This document shows, piece by piece, positions 27,574 through 35,505 of a DNA stretch of 64,000 nucleotides (position 1 is the first letter of the stretch; the number at the start of each line of letters is the position of its first letter). Below the pieces are notes generated by a model. It was not told the origin of the DNA and ran no database searches. It saw nothing but the letters and a program-made list of their open reading frames with translations. This DNA comes from DAITBA01 sp036824005. Lineage in GTDB: Bacteria > Pseudomonadota > Gammaproteobacteria > Burkholderiales > Rhodocyclaceae. The DNA lies in the NCBI GenBank assembly GCA_036824005.1, contig DAITBA010000012.1:62001-126000 (forward strand), in the 5' to 3' direction. The translations under genes were made by a program, and so were the position numbers.

Positions 27574-28267
27574 GGAAACCAAGGGCGGCGCGGCGCCGGC
27601 CGCCCCGCCCCACGCCAGGGCCGCGCGTCCCCGGGGCGCGCGCGCCATCGCACGGCGGCTGTGGCAGGACCTGCACGACTTCTTCGCCAGCCCGCTGCGC
27701 GGCGGGCTGGCGATGCTCGGCGTCGTCGTCGCCCTGGGGATCTCCTTCGTCGCGGCGGAGGAGCTCAACATCCGCGGCAACTCGACGAAGTTCTGCGTCT
27801 CCTGCCACTCGATGAACGCCTACGTCTACGAGGAGTTCAAGAAGTCGAAGCACTACACCAACGCCTCCGGCGTGCGGCCCGAGTGCGGCCAGTGCCACGT
27901 CGCCAAGCGCTTCTGGCCGGCGGTATGGGACCACATGATGGGCACGCACGACCTGATCTCCGAGTACAGCCACGACTGGACGCGGACCGAGGTGTTCGAG
28001 GCGCGGCGCACGCGCATGGCGGAAAAGGCGCGTCTGAAGATGCTCGACGAGGACAGCCACACCTGCCGCGAGTGCCACAAGATGGAGGCTATCGCGCCGA
28101 CGCGCAAGCGCGGCGAGCGCGCCCACAACGACGCCATCAAGAAGGGCAGCACCAACTGCATCGCCTGCCACTACAACCTGGTGCACGCCGAGGCGCCGCT
28201 CACGCCGGCCTTCTCGCAAGCGATCAAGGCGGTGGCAGGAGCGCCGGACAAGACCGCGCTCAAGTAA
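27554..28267 (+). CDS. NapC/NirT-family tetrahaem quinol dehydrogenase
   Basis: 237 residues. One N-terminal membrane anchor (GGLAMLGVVVALGISFVAAEEL) and four haem c motifs: CVSCH, CGQCH, CRECH and CIACH. This is the standard NapC/NirT design for passing electrons from menaquinol or ubiquinol to periplasmic partners. It overlaps the upstream haem protein gene, so the two are co-translated and probably partners. The start is uncertain: ATG 27554 or ATG 27542, each with an AGGAAGG just upstream at imperfect spacing. The N-terminal 30 residues before the anchor are Ala/Pro/Arg-rich. Confidence 0.9.
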   Translation: MPSNSSEETKGGAAPAAPPHARAARPRGARAIARRLWQDLHDFFASPLRGGLAMLGVVVALGISFVAAEELNIRGNSTKFCVSCHSMNAYVYEEFKKSKHYTNASGVRPECGQCHVAKRFWPAVWDHMMGTHDLISEYSHDWTRTEVFEARRTRMAEKARLKMLDEDSHTCRECHKMEAIAPTRKRGERAHNDAIKKGSTNCIACHYNLVHAEAPLTPAFSQAIKAVAGAPDKTALK

Positions 28268-28278
28268 AAGGGGGCATC

Positions 28279-28341
28279 GTGTTCGAACGGCTGCCTCGAC
28301 TGCTCGCCGGCCTGCTCGCCGCCGCAACGCTGGCGGCGTGA
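28279..28341 (+). pseudogene. Signal-peptide remnant of a lost secreted protein gene
   Basis: An AAGGGGG site, a GTG at 28279 and 20 codons (MFERLPRLLAGLLAAATLAA) look exactly like the start of an exported protein, but TGA follows at once. The next segment belongs to the end of a different gene, so this is probably what remains of a third gene of the cytochrome operon after a deletion. Confidence 0.5.
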
Positions 28342-28366
28342 CAGCCGGCAGCGTTGCACGACTCTT

Positions 28367-28423
28367 CAGGAGGCACCGCTCACGGCGGGGTTCTCGCAGG
28401 CGATCAAGGGGTTCGGCGGCTGA
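28367..28423 (+). pseudogene. 3' remnant of a second NapC/NirT-like gene
   Basis: In frame to a TGA at 28421, the residues EAPLTAGFSQAIKGF closely repeat the C-terminus of the intact NapC gene (EAPLTPAFSQAIKAV at about 28189-28233). The DNA is also similar but not identical (for example caagcgatcaaggcgg against caggcgatcaaggggt). The upstream part, including all haem motifs, is gone. This marks the right end of a deletion in a once longer cytochrome operon. Confidence 0.6.
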
Positions 28424-28450
28424 AGCTTGTCGGCGCACCAAAGCTCTCGC

Positions 28451-29269
28451 ATGACGCCGGTATCCTTCGCCGTATTGAAGGCCATACTGTTTCACGCCGA
28501 ACTCGCAGCCTGGTTGCTGGCGTTGGGCGCCGCGCTGGCCGGACGGCTCGGATGGGCGGTCACGGCCGCGGCCGTCGCGCTAGGCGCCGACTTGGCGGGG
28601 CGACTATGGAGCCGGCACTCCCCGGTGCCAATGCCGTACTTCATGCGGTGGATTCTGGCGCTCCCCCGCGGCCCCCATTCCGCACGACGGCTGGGAGAAA
28701 TCCTGGAGCCTCACCGCGCCGAGCGCATCCTGGAAATCGGGCCGGGTGTGGGCGGCCATGCGTTCCCCATCGCGGCCTGGCCGTCTTTCGACGGCGTACT
28801 GGCAGTTCTCGATATCCAGCAGGACATGCTCACCGACTTGATGCGGCGGGCTGCCCGCAGTTCCCAGTCGAACATTGTTCCCTGCCAGGCGGACGCGATG
28901 CACCTGCCTTATCGGGATGTGTCCTTCGACGCCGCCTATCTGGTCAGTGTGTTGGGCGAGATCCCGGATGCGCCTCGCGCGCTGCGTGAGCTGAGGCGCG
29001 TCCTGAAACCACAGGGGCGGCTCGTCGTGGGCGAGATAATCATCGACCCGGATTTCATCTCTCTTGCGGCGCTGGAGAAGATAGCCGCAAAGGCCGGTTT
29101 CGTGCTTGAACGTAGGCTTGGGCCGGGTTGGGCATATTTCGCCAGGTTCCGGGTAGAGCCAGAGCGAAGACACGACGTCCGTCCGACGACGCTGGGAGAC
29201 GCCGAGGGTCATCGGCCCCGAGCAAGTGCAGCCGTCGGCCGCGTCTGCACGGCGGCCCCCACGCCCTAA
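28451..29269 (+). CDS. SAM-dependent class I methyltransferase with an N-terminal membrane segment
   Basis: 272 residues. Residues ~8-45 are hydrophobic (HAELAAWLLALGAALAGRLGWAVTAAAVALGADLAG), suggesting membrane association. The methyltransferase fold follows: ILEIGPGVGGHAFPIA (motif I), LAVLDIQQDML, the CQADAMHLPYRDVSFDAAYLV core and a KPQGRLVVGE motif. This is the UbiE/type-11 group. The substrate cannot be read; a lipid or quinone is plausible given the membrane segment. The frame also allows a TTG start at 28427. The tail after ~245 is low-complexity and may be non-native. Confidence 0.75.
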   Translation: MTPVSFAVLKAILFHAELAAWLLALGAALAGRLGWAVTAAAVALGADLAGRLWSRHSPVPMPYFMRWILALPRGPHSARRLGEILEPHRAERILEIGPGVGGHAFPIAAWPSFDGVLAVLDIQQDMLTDLMRRAARSSQSNIVPCQADAMHLPYRDVSFDAAYLVSVLGEIPDAPRALRELRRVLKPQGRLVVGEIIIDPDFISLAALEKIAAKAGFVLERRLGPGWAYFARFRVEPERRHDVRPTTLGDAEGHRPRASAAVGRVCTAAPTP

Positions 29270-29458
29270 TAGTTTCTTGAGGATTTCCTGATCCCTCGTG
29301 GATGCCAACGGCGTTAGCGTAGGGCCTGGATGCAACCGATGACGAGATCCAATGACCGGCTGTCCCCACGCGTTTCTGCCGGCCTGTGATCGCGTCGGCC
29401 GCGGCGGCGCCGGTCCGTGGCGGGCTGGCGGCACCGGGCGTTCATGTTAGGCAGGCGG

Positions 29459-29898
29459 ATGAAGAAGATCTTCCTCGGGTCAATGATGGCGTTGCTGGCC
29501 TGTGCCGCCTTCCTTGCTTGGCGGTTCCTCGGCCCCGCGGGTGAAGGCGCCTTGCCGGCCACCGTAGCGGTTGCGCGTGGCGACATCGAGGAAGCAGTCA
29601 CCGCGCCGGCCGCGCTTCAGCCGCTGGAATATGTCGATGCCGGCGCCCAGGTTTCGGGGCAGATCAAGACACTGCGCGTGGCGCCGGGCGACCGTGTTAC
29701 TCGCGGGGAGCTGCTGGCGGAAATAGATGGCCGCCTCCTCGAAGCCCGTCTCGTCGCGAATCGCGCGCAACTGGATAGCCTGCGCGCCCAGCTTGCGGAA
29801 AAGAGGATGCAGCAGCAACTCTTCGACCGACAACTCAAGCGCAACGAGAACCTCGTGGGGCGACGCGCCGCAAGCGAAGCCGAACTGGAGCGCAGCGC
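29459..29898 (+). pseudogene. Truncated MacA-type membrane fusion protein (periplasmic adaptor)
   Basis: The N-terminal ~145 residues of an HlyD/MacA adaptor are intact: anchor MKKIFLGSMMALLACAAFLAW, biotinyl-lipoyl half GAQVSGQIKTLRVAPGDRVTRGELLAEID, and the start of the coiled coil (DSLRAQLAEKRMQQQLFDRQLKRNENLV). Similarity stops near AASEAELERS. The reading frame then runs into DNA belonging to the antisense SnoaL-like gene and ends at 30013. No second lipoyl half, MacB or outer-membrane partner follows, so the gene is broken. Confidence 0.75.
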
Positions 29899-29928
29899 AA
29901 GCGCAGGGGATCTAGGACAGGGCACCCG

Positions 29929-30390
29929 TCAGCGAAACCGCAACGCCGTCTCCGGCGCATGCGTGGCGGAAAGGAAGATCTTCCAGCCTTCCGCGGCGCG
30001 CCACAGGCCGTAGGTGACGGCGACGCGCTCGAACACGCTGCCGTCGGCCCGGTAGCGCACGGAAGCGCCGCTGGCGAATGCCGTTTGCGGATCGAGCAGG
30101 CGCACCTCCAGGCTCTCCCATGTGCTGCGGGCGTAGCCGCGCGCCACCAAGCCGCGCAGGAAGCCGGCGAAGAAGGCTTCCTGATCGGCGCGGGTTGCGC
30201 GCACCGCCGGCCCGCCCTTGCTGAGGCGCATGGCCGGCTCGTGATAGAAGCCCGCGATGGCGCGTGCATCGTGGCGGCTCCAGGCGTCCTCGTAGGCATG
30301 CAGGGTCTCCTCAATCGCTTGCTCTTCGTGGGCGGCGAGCGCGGTTGCGCAGAAGCAGCCTGCGAGAATGGTGGCAACGATGCCTCGCAT
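29929..30390 (-). CDS. Exported SnoaL/DUF4440-like (NTF2-fold) protein
   Basis: 153 residues. A signal peptide (MRGIVATILAGCFCATALAAHEE) precedes one NTF2-like domain: IEETLHAYEDAWSRHDARAIAGFYH, LEVRLLDPQTAFASGASVRYRADGS and the closing EGWKIFLSATHAP. Members of this fold include hydrolases, isomerases and ligand-binding proteins, and no catalytic residue can be assigned. GAGGAGCAGGG precedes ATG 30390. It lies in a rearranged region and its 3' end abuts the truncated adaptor. Confidence 0.7.
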   Translation of the reverse strand: MRGIVATILAGCFCATALAAHEEQAIEETLHAYEDAWSRHDARAIAGFYHEPAMRLSKGGPAVRATRADQEAFFAGFLRGLVARGYARSTWESLEVRLLDPQTAFASGASVRYRADGSVFERVAVTYGLWRAAEGWKIFLSATHAPETALRFR

Positions 30391-30569
30391 CAGCCCTGCT
30401 CCTCGAAACGCGTGCGCAGTGCATATCGAACACCCGGCGTGCTCACGCCCTGTCGCACAAATCGACGGTCCTCCCCCTTTTACACATAAATGCAGATGCA
30501 AACGCGTGCAAAGCTGCGGTCCGGGATTTCTTGCGCGGCGGCGGGGTTGGCGTAGCCACGGCGTGGAGT

Positions 30570-30833
30570 CTAGGCCGCAAGCTCGGCGAGCCAGCGGGCA
30601 GCCGGCTCCACCGCTACGGGGCCGCGCTGCTCCGGTTGCCGTAAATCGCGCACGAGGTGTACGGCGCCAGCGGCGGGGAAACGCTGCGCCACCGCCGCCA
30701 GGAAGGGCGTGACCGCCGCCGTGCCGAGCTTGCACTCGGCCAAGCCGATCGGCGCCCCGTTCTCGCAGACCACGAAATCTATCTCAACGACTGGAAGAAA
30801 GTCGCGACTATTTTTCAGTACTCTGTAATTTGG
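30570..30833 (-). pseudogene. C-terminal fragment of an AAA ATPase with DUF4143 domain
   Basis: The residues EIDFVVCENGAPIGLAECKLG, then a hydrophobic/aromatic RFPAAGAVHLVRDLRQPE, match the end of DUF4143 proteins (typically ...EVDFVV...IECK...). Nothing recognisable of the N-terminal ATPase is present: residues upstream of ~30833 in the same frame are unrelated, and no start codon context is seen. Regarded as a decayed fragment. Confidence 0.55.
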
Positions 30834-30946
30834 TCGGATCTCTTGCGGTCCGCTGCGCAGCAAGGCCGGGAACGCGGGGATGGGATGCCGTCGCGCGCTT
30901 GAAAACGGTGTAGCCGGTGGCGCACAGTCCCCCGTCTGTCCTCGCG

Positions 30947-31351
30947 CTACACCTTGATGCGCGATGCAAGCTCGCGCAGTGCCTCCAGCCCGGGATCCTT
31001 GCGCGGCCATGTAAGGGTGACACCGTCATCTGCATGACGAGGGAATACATGGAGGTGCAAGTGCGGTACTGTTTGCCACCCGGCTGCCTTGTTCGCCTGG
31101 AGGATGGTGAACCCGTCCGGATGGAAGGCGCTGTCGACTGCCTTCGCAATCCGCGCCGCCGCACGCATGAGCGCGGCGGCGGTGTCGGCGTCGGCCTCGA
31201 GAATCGTCTCGTAGGGTCGCTTCGATGCCACGATGACGTGACCGGGATTCACCTGGCCAGCATCCATGAATGCGAAGACATGTTCGTCCTCGTACACCTT
31301 CGCACAAGGCAATTCCCCAGCAATGATCCTCGTGAAAACGGTTTCCGCCAC
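30947..31351 (-). CDS. HIT-family nucleotide hydrolase/transferase
   Basis: 134 residues. It starts VAETVFTRIIAGELPCAKVYED and carries MDAGQVNPGHVIVASKR and the histidine triad HLHLHVFPR near residue 103. HIT proteins hydrolyse adenosine 5'-phosphoramidates or dinucleotides. No ATG fits: GTG 31351 has an AAAGGAGT site 7 bp upstream, so the GTG start is well supported. Divergent from feoB. Confidence 0.88.
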   Translation of the reverse strand: MAETVFTRIIAGELPCAKVYEDEHVFAFMDAGQVNPGHVIVASKRPYETILEADADTAAALMRAAARIAKAVDSAFHPDGFTILQANKAAGWQTVPHLHLHVFPRHADDGVTLTWPRKDPGLEALRELASRIKV

Positions 31352-31574
31352 GTCGATACTCCTTTCACGCTGGAAAAGCTGTTGCCCCGGCCCGTGAATG
31401 CGTCCGGGAAATGCGGTGGCCACATTGTAACGACAGATCGGCGCTCCAAAGCAATCCCGATCGAGGTTTTCCGATGGTATTTGGCCGGCATGGAGCAGAG
31501 GAAAATCTTCCCGGCCCACTTGATCCGGCGCATTGCAGCCATCCCGGCTTCGGGTTAGCGTCCTCTCGCCTACC

Positions 31575-33623
31575 ATGAGAAACCCGCAGCCTATCGCCAT
31601 CCCCATCAACGAACCGCTGCTGCGCGGCGCGCGGCGCCCGCGCGTGGCGCTGGTCGGCCGCCCGCGCGCCGGCAAGAGCACCATCTTCGAAGCGGCTTCC
31701 AGCGTGGCGGTGCATCACGCGCGCCTGGCCGGCGAGGACTCCTTCTACGACGAATGCCTGGTCGGGCTTGGCCTCGAAGAGATCTCGCTGGTGGACCTGC
31801 CTTCCATCTGCTCCCTGCACCGCCTTCGCGCGGCCGACCGAATCGTGCTCATGTACCTGCTGTGGGGCGACCAGTGGCCTGCCATCGCCTGCCACGAGCC
31901 CGTGCAGCCGCTCGCCGCCTTCGCGCCTCCCGACGTGCTGGTACTGGTCGCGGATGCGACTTCGCTGGAGCGCGACCTGGAGCTGGCCTTCGAGCTATCG
32001 CTGCTGGGACGGCCGATGGTAATCGCGCTCAACCGCATGGACGAGGCGCGCGACAAGGGCCTGTTCATCAACGTCCGCCTGTTGTCGGAGAAACTGGGCG
32101 TGCCGGTGGTGCCCACCGTGGCGCACATGGGCAAGGGCATCGCCGATCTGTTCCGCACGGCCCTGGAGGCGGCGCGCAGCCATTGCTGCCCGCTGCCGCA
32201 GCCCGTCAGTCCCCACATCGCGCAACGCCTGCACGGGCTCAATGCCCTGGTGGCCCGTCCCGACGTGGAGGCGGCTTTTTGCGTGCCGCGCCCGTTGCTC
32301 GTGACGCAACTGGCGGAAAATGACGACTGGTTTCTGCAGGAGCTGGCGGCCCATTTCCCCGAGCTGCAGCAGGAGGCGGTCGCGCTGCGCGAAGACGCTC
32401 AGCGCGGCCTGCCGCGCCTCCTCTCCGACGAGCTGCACGCCGACCGTCACCACCGCGCCGCCCTCCTCTTCGAAGCCGTCACGGGCCGCGCCGGACCGGA
32501 AGAAGAAGGTTGGCGAGCCGTGCTCGACGAGCTGTTCCTGCATCCGCGCTGGGGGCTGATCGGCTCTTTGGCGGTGTTCGCGCTGGTCCTGTTCGTGGTC
32601 TTCGAAGTGAGCGCCGTTCTCGACCGGCTGACCGCCGCGCGACTGGTCGAATGGGCGCAGGACTGGCAGCCCGACACCACCGCCGGCGTGATCGGGCGCG
32701 GCGTCGCCGATGGGCTGATCGGCCTCGTCGGCATCGTCGTGCCCTACATGCTGCCGCTGGTGCTGCTGCTGGTGGCGCTGGAGCAGTCGGGCATCATGCA
32801 CCGCGTCGCCTTCGTCGTCGATCGCGGCTTCCACCGCATCGGTCTGCACGGCGGCGTGGCCGTGCCGTTTCTGATGGGGCTGGGCTGCAACGTGCCGGCG
32901 ATTTCCGCGGCGGCCTCCGCCACCTCGGGGCGCGACCGCGTCGTGGCTGCACTGCTCATCGCCTTCGTACCCTGCTCGGCGCGCTCGGCGATCATTCTCG
33001 CCCTCGGCGGCAAGTACCTCGGCGGGCCGGGCGTGTTCGCCGTCTTCGTGCTGACGCTGGTGGTCATCGCCCTGGTTGGTCGCCTGCTCGCGCGCCGCTA
33101 CGCGCAAGCCGCGCCGCCCGGACTGATCCAGGAAATTCCGCCCTATGCCCTGCCCGAATTGCGGGCGCTCGCGCGCGACACCTGGGAACGCACGCGCGAC
33201 ATCGTCACCATCGTCATGCCGCTGCTAGTAGGCGGCAGCGTCGTGCTGGCCCTGCTCAACCACTGGGGCGCGGATGCGACGATCAACACGCTGCTCGTCC
33301 CGATCACCCACTGGTGGCTGGGACTGCCCGCGGCGCTGGGCGTGCCCATCCTGTTCGGCGTGCTGCGCAAGGAGCTGTCGCTGCTGATGGTGTTCCAGGC
33401 GCTGGGCACCCAGGACATCGCGCCGCTGCTCGACTGGGTGCAGATCATGACCTTTCTCGTCTTCCTCACCTTCTATGTACCCTGCATCTCCACCTTCGCC
33501 GTCATGCTGCGCGCCATCGGCCGGCGCGAGGCGCTGTTCTCCGTGGCGCTGTCGGTGGGAGCGGCGCTGGTGATTGCGGGGGTGGTTCGGGCGGGGATGG
33601 AGACGGTGCGGTTGGCGTTATAG
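31575..33623 (+). CDS. feoB: FeoB-like ferrous iron permease with atypical G domain
   Basis: 682 residues. The N-terminal G domain has a P-loop GRPRAGKS (28-35) and NRMD (153-156), but the G3 motif reads DLPS (74-77) instead of DLPG, and the usual switch I sequence is replaced. The membrane domain (from about 325) shows both FeoB gate repeats: LMGLGCNVPAI with PCSARSAIILAL, and ILFGVLRKELSLLM with FYVPCISTFAVML. This fits Fe2+ import, with altered GTP handling. No feoA or feoC is adjacent. No clear ribosome site precedes ATG 31575. Confidence 0.85.
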   Translation: MRNPQPIAIPINEPLLRGARRPRVALVGRPRAGKSTIFEAASSVAVHHARLAGEDSFYDECLVGLGLEEISLVDLPSICSLHRLRAADRIVLMYLLWGDQWPAIACHEPVQPLAAFAPPDVLVLVADATSLERDLELAFELSLLGRPMVIALNRMDEARDKGLFINVRLLSEKLGVPVVPTVAHMGKGIADLFRTALEAARSHCCPLPQPVSPHIAQRLHGLNALVARPDVEAAFCVPRPLLVTQLAENDDWFLQELAAHFPELQQEAVALREDAQRGLPRLLSDELHADRHHRAALLFEAVTGRAGPEEEGWRAVLDELFLHPRWGLIGSLAVFALVLFVVFEVSAVLDRLTAARLVEWAQDWQPDTTAGVIGRGVADGLIGLVGIVVPYMLPLVLLLVALEQSGIMHRVAFVVDRGFHRIGLHGGVAVPFLMGLGCNVPAISAAASATSGRDRVVAALLIAFVPCSARSAIILALGGKYLGGPGVFAVFVLTLVVIALVGRLLARRYAQAAPPGLIQEIPPYALPELRALARDTWERTRDIVTIVMPLLVGGSVVLALLNHWGADATINTLLVPITHWWLGLPAALGVPILFGVLRKELSLLMVFQALGTQDIAPLLDWVQIMTFLVFLTFYVPCISTFAVMLRAIGRREALFSVALSVGAALVIAGVVRAGMETVRLAL

Positions 33624-33635
33624 GACGGCGGAGGG

Positions 33636-34385
33636 TCAACAACCGCTATGCTTCAACCGCGCGAAGGCCGACACTCTTGCATGCAACGAAACGGCGAAGC
33701 TGCGGATGCTCAGCTCGGGATTCGGTTCACGGAATACACCTCGTGCACCCGTGTCCGCACTTGATGTAAAGAAACAGGCGGCGTCGTAGAGTAGTTCGCG
33801 CACCAAGCGCTGGCACAGCATGTCATAGCGAGCGGTATAGCTCAATTCCTGGAATGCCTCATCGACACCGAATGGCTTCAGGTTGATGCGCCTGGTCGGT
33901 CTGATGGACGTTCCGCGCTCCTCAAGCATGAATAGATACCCGAGCCAAGGTTTCTGGGAGGGCCGAAAGATACCCCTCCTATATGCCGTCCAGAAGTCCG
34001 TAGCGTTGCCGAGCGCTTCCTCGACGCGATTGTTGAAGTTGTTGCCGAAACTGCCCACCTGCGACTTAACTTCCACGACAGCGACCAGATCCTGGTCCGA
34101 CACGACAACCAAATCCCATTCCTTGGTCGGCCGGAAGAAGCCTGGAAGCGACCGGGCAAACTTCTCGTTCGCATGAATTGTCGCATCAGGTAGTCCAGCG
34201 TCTCGGACGATCGCGGCGATCAGCTTTACGAAACCGTCGGCGTGCTTGCCGCCTGTAACCGCTCCGCGGTTGCCTGCATCCTTTCGGCCGGTCCTTCCTC
34301 CCTGACGTTCCTGCTGGTGAGAGCGCGTCCTCCAGAAGTGCTTGACCGCCTTGCCCAGTTCCTTTTCGACGTCGAGCAACAGCAA
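33636..34385 (-). CDS. Type II restriction endonuclease, XhoI/PaeR7I family
   Basis: 249 residues. Family features: AVKHFW, AVTGGKHADGF, SLPGFFRPTKEWDLVV, the catalytic-type EVKSQVG segment (PD-ExK), GNNFNNRVEEALGNATDFWTAY and KPWLGYLFMLEE. XhoI and PaeR7I cut CTCGAG; whether this protein has the same specificity is unproven. It starts at TTG 34385, preceded by AAGGGGAT, 9 bp after the methyltransferase stop, so the pair is an operon with the methylase first. GC is visibly lower than in the neighbours, a sign of transfer. Confidence 0.85.
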   Translation of the reverse strand: MLLLDVEKELGKAVKHFWRTRSHQQERQGGRTGRKDAGNRGAVTGGKHADGFVKLIAAIVRDAGLPDATIHANEKFARSLPGFFRPTKEWDLVVVSDQDLVAVVEVKSQVGSFGNNFNNRVEEALGNATDFWTAYRRGIFRPSQKPWLGYLFMLEERGTSIRPTRRINLKPFGVDEAFQELSYTARYDMLCQRLVRELLYDAACFFTSSADTGARGVFREPNPELSIRSFAVSLHARVSAFARLKHSGC

Positions 34386-34394
34386 TCCCCTTCG

Positions 34395-35384
34395 CTACGG
34401 GTACAGTCGCACCGTGCGACTGGCGAACAGCTTCGGAATATCGTTTTCCATCCGCCTTGCTGCCATATCAAAGTATTGGGGGTCAACCTCCACTCCAATG
34501 CTATGGCGTCCCCACCTGGCAGCCGCCACGTTGGTCGTACCGGTTCCCATGAAAGGGTCAAGGACGGTATCGCCGACAAAACTGAACATGCGTACTAAGC
34601 GCTCGGCTAGCTCAAGGGGATAGGGCGCCGGATGGTGTTTGGTGGATGCCCCGGTAACGCCAGTCCAGATTTGTTGAGACCAAACCTTGTGACGTTCCAC
34701 CGGGATGACGCTGAGGATGCGGGTCGCCAAAGATGGACTGCGATAACCGCCCGGCTTGCGCTCCATCAGAATGAACTCGATGTCGTTCTTGATGACGCTG
34801 TTCGGCTCGTAGGGCTTGCCTAAAAAGCCACCGCCATTGCCCGTGGCCTCGAACGCCGCATTGGCGATCTTGTGCCAGATGATCGGCGCCAGGTTGTTGT
34901 AACCAATGCGCCGACAGTGTTCCTGGATCGAGGCATGAAGCGGCATGACGACATGCTCGCCGCCGTTCTTCCGACGCGACAGGCAGACATCGCCGACCAC
35001 GCATACCACCCGACCGCCCGGCACCAGCGCGTGAAAACAAGCCTGCCACACCTTGTCGAGTTCGGTCAGGAACAGCTCGTAGTCGTCGATGTAGCCCATC
35101 TGCCCGTCGTGCCGGTTGTAGTCCTTCAGCGTCCAATAGGGCGGCGACGTCACGACAAGGTGGACCGAGTCTGGGGCAAGGATATCGATGGCGCGGGAAT
35201 CGTGCCGGTGCAGATCGTGCGACGTCGGAATCTGGGACAATCGGGCTTCGATCGCGGCTGTCAGCTTGGCGTCCTTGGCGATCCTGGGCAGGTCGGTCTG
35301 ATGGTCGGTGATCTCCCCAATCTCGGGCGGTAGCCACTGCGCAGGATCGAACGCCAGTTCGGTAAGGTGCGCCGGTTTGTTCAT
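34395..35384 (-). CDS. Site-specific DNA methyltransferase, beta class (SPPY type)
   Basis: 329 residues. The catalytic motif TSPPYW (79-84) comes before the SAM-binding motif DPFMGTGT (near 290), the order of the beta class. TSPPY(W) enzymes make N4-methylcytosine or N6-methyladenine. It presumably protects DNA against the endonuclease encoded directly downstream. The classical PaeR7I methylase is a different (gamma, NPPY) type, so the pairing is unusual as far as I know. Start ATG 35384 lacks a strong ribosome site. Confidence 0.88.
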   Translation of the reverse strand: MNKPAHLTELAFDPAQWLPPEIGEITDHQTDLPRIAKDAKLTAAIEARLSQIPTSHDLHRHDSRAIDILAPDSVHLVVTSPPYWTLKDYNRHDGQMGYIDDYELFLTELDKVWQACFHALVPGGRVVCVVGDVCLSRRKNGGEHVVMPLHASIQEHCRRIGYNNLAPIIWHKIANAAFEATGNGGGFLGKPYEPNSVIKNDIEFILMERKPGGYRSPSLATRILSVIPVERHKVWSQQIWTGVTGASTKHHPAPYPLELAERLVRMFSFVGDTVLDPFMGTGTTNVAAARWGRHSIGVEVDPQYFDMAARRMENDIPKLFASRTVRLYP

Positions 35385-35505
35385 GTCGCCATTATCCCAA
35401 CCGTTCCTGGTTTTGGCTATCGTCTGCCCGTGGCCGGGGCTCCCGCTTGCCAGCTTCCCGCAAGCGCACTAGGCTGCCGGCACATCCGCACAAAAGGGAG
35501 GCGTG

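Noticed and set aside
23258..28267. A (per)chlorate reductase island
   Set aside because: Two-component genes, a haem protein and a NapC gene recall such islands, but no molybdoenzyme, Fe-S subunit or chlorite dismutase gene is present.
31352..31574. Fur box upstream of feoB
   Set aside because: No GATAAT-type palindromic array is present in the gap.
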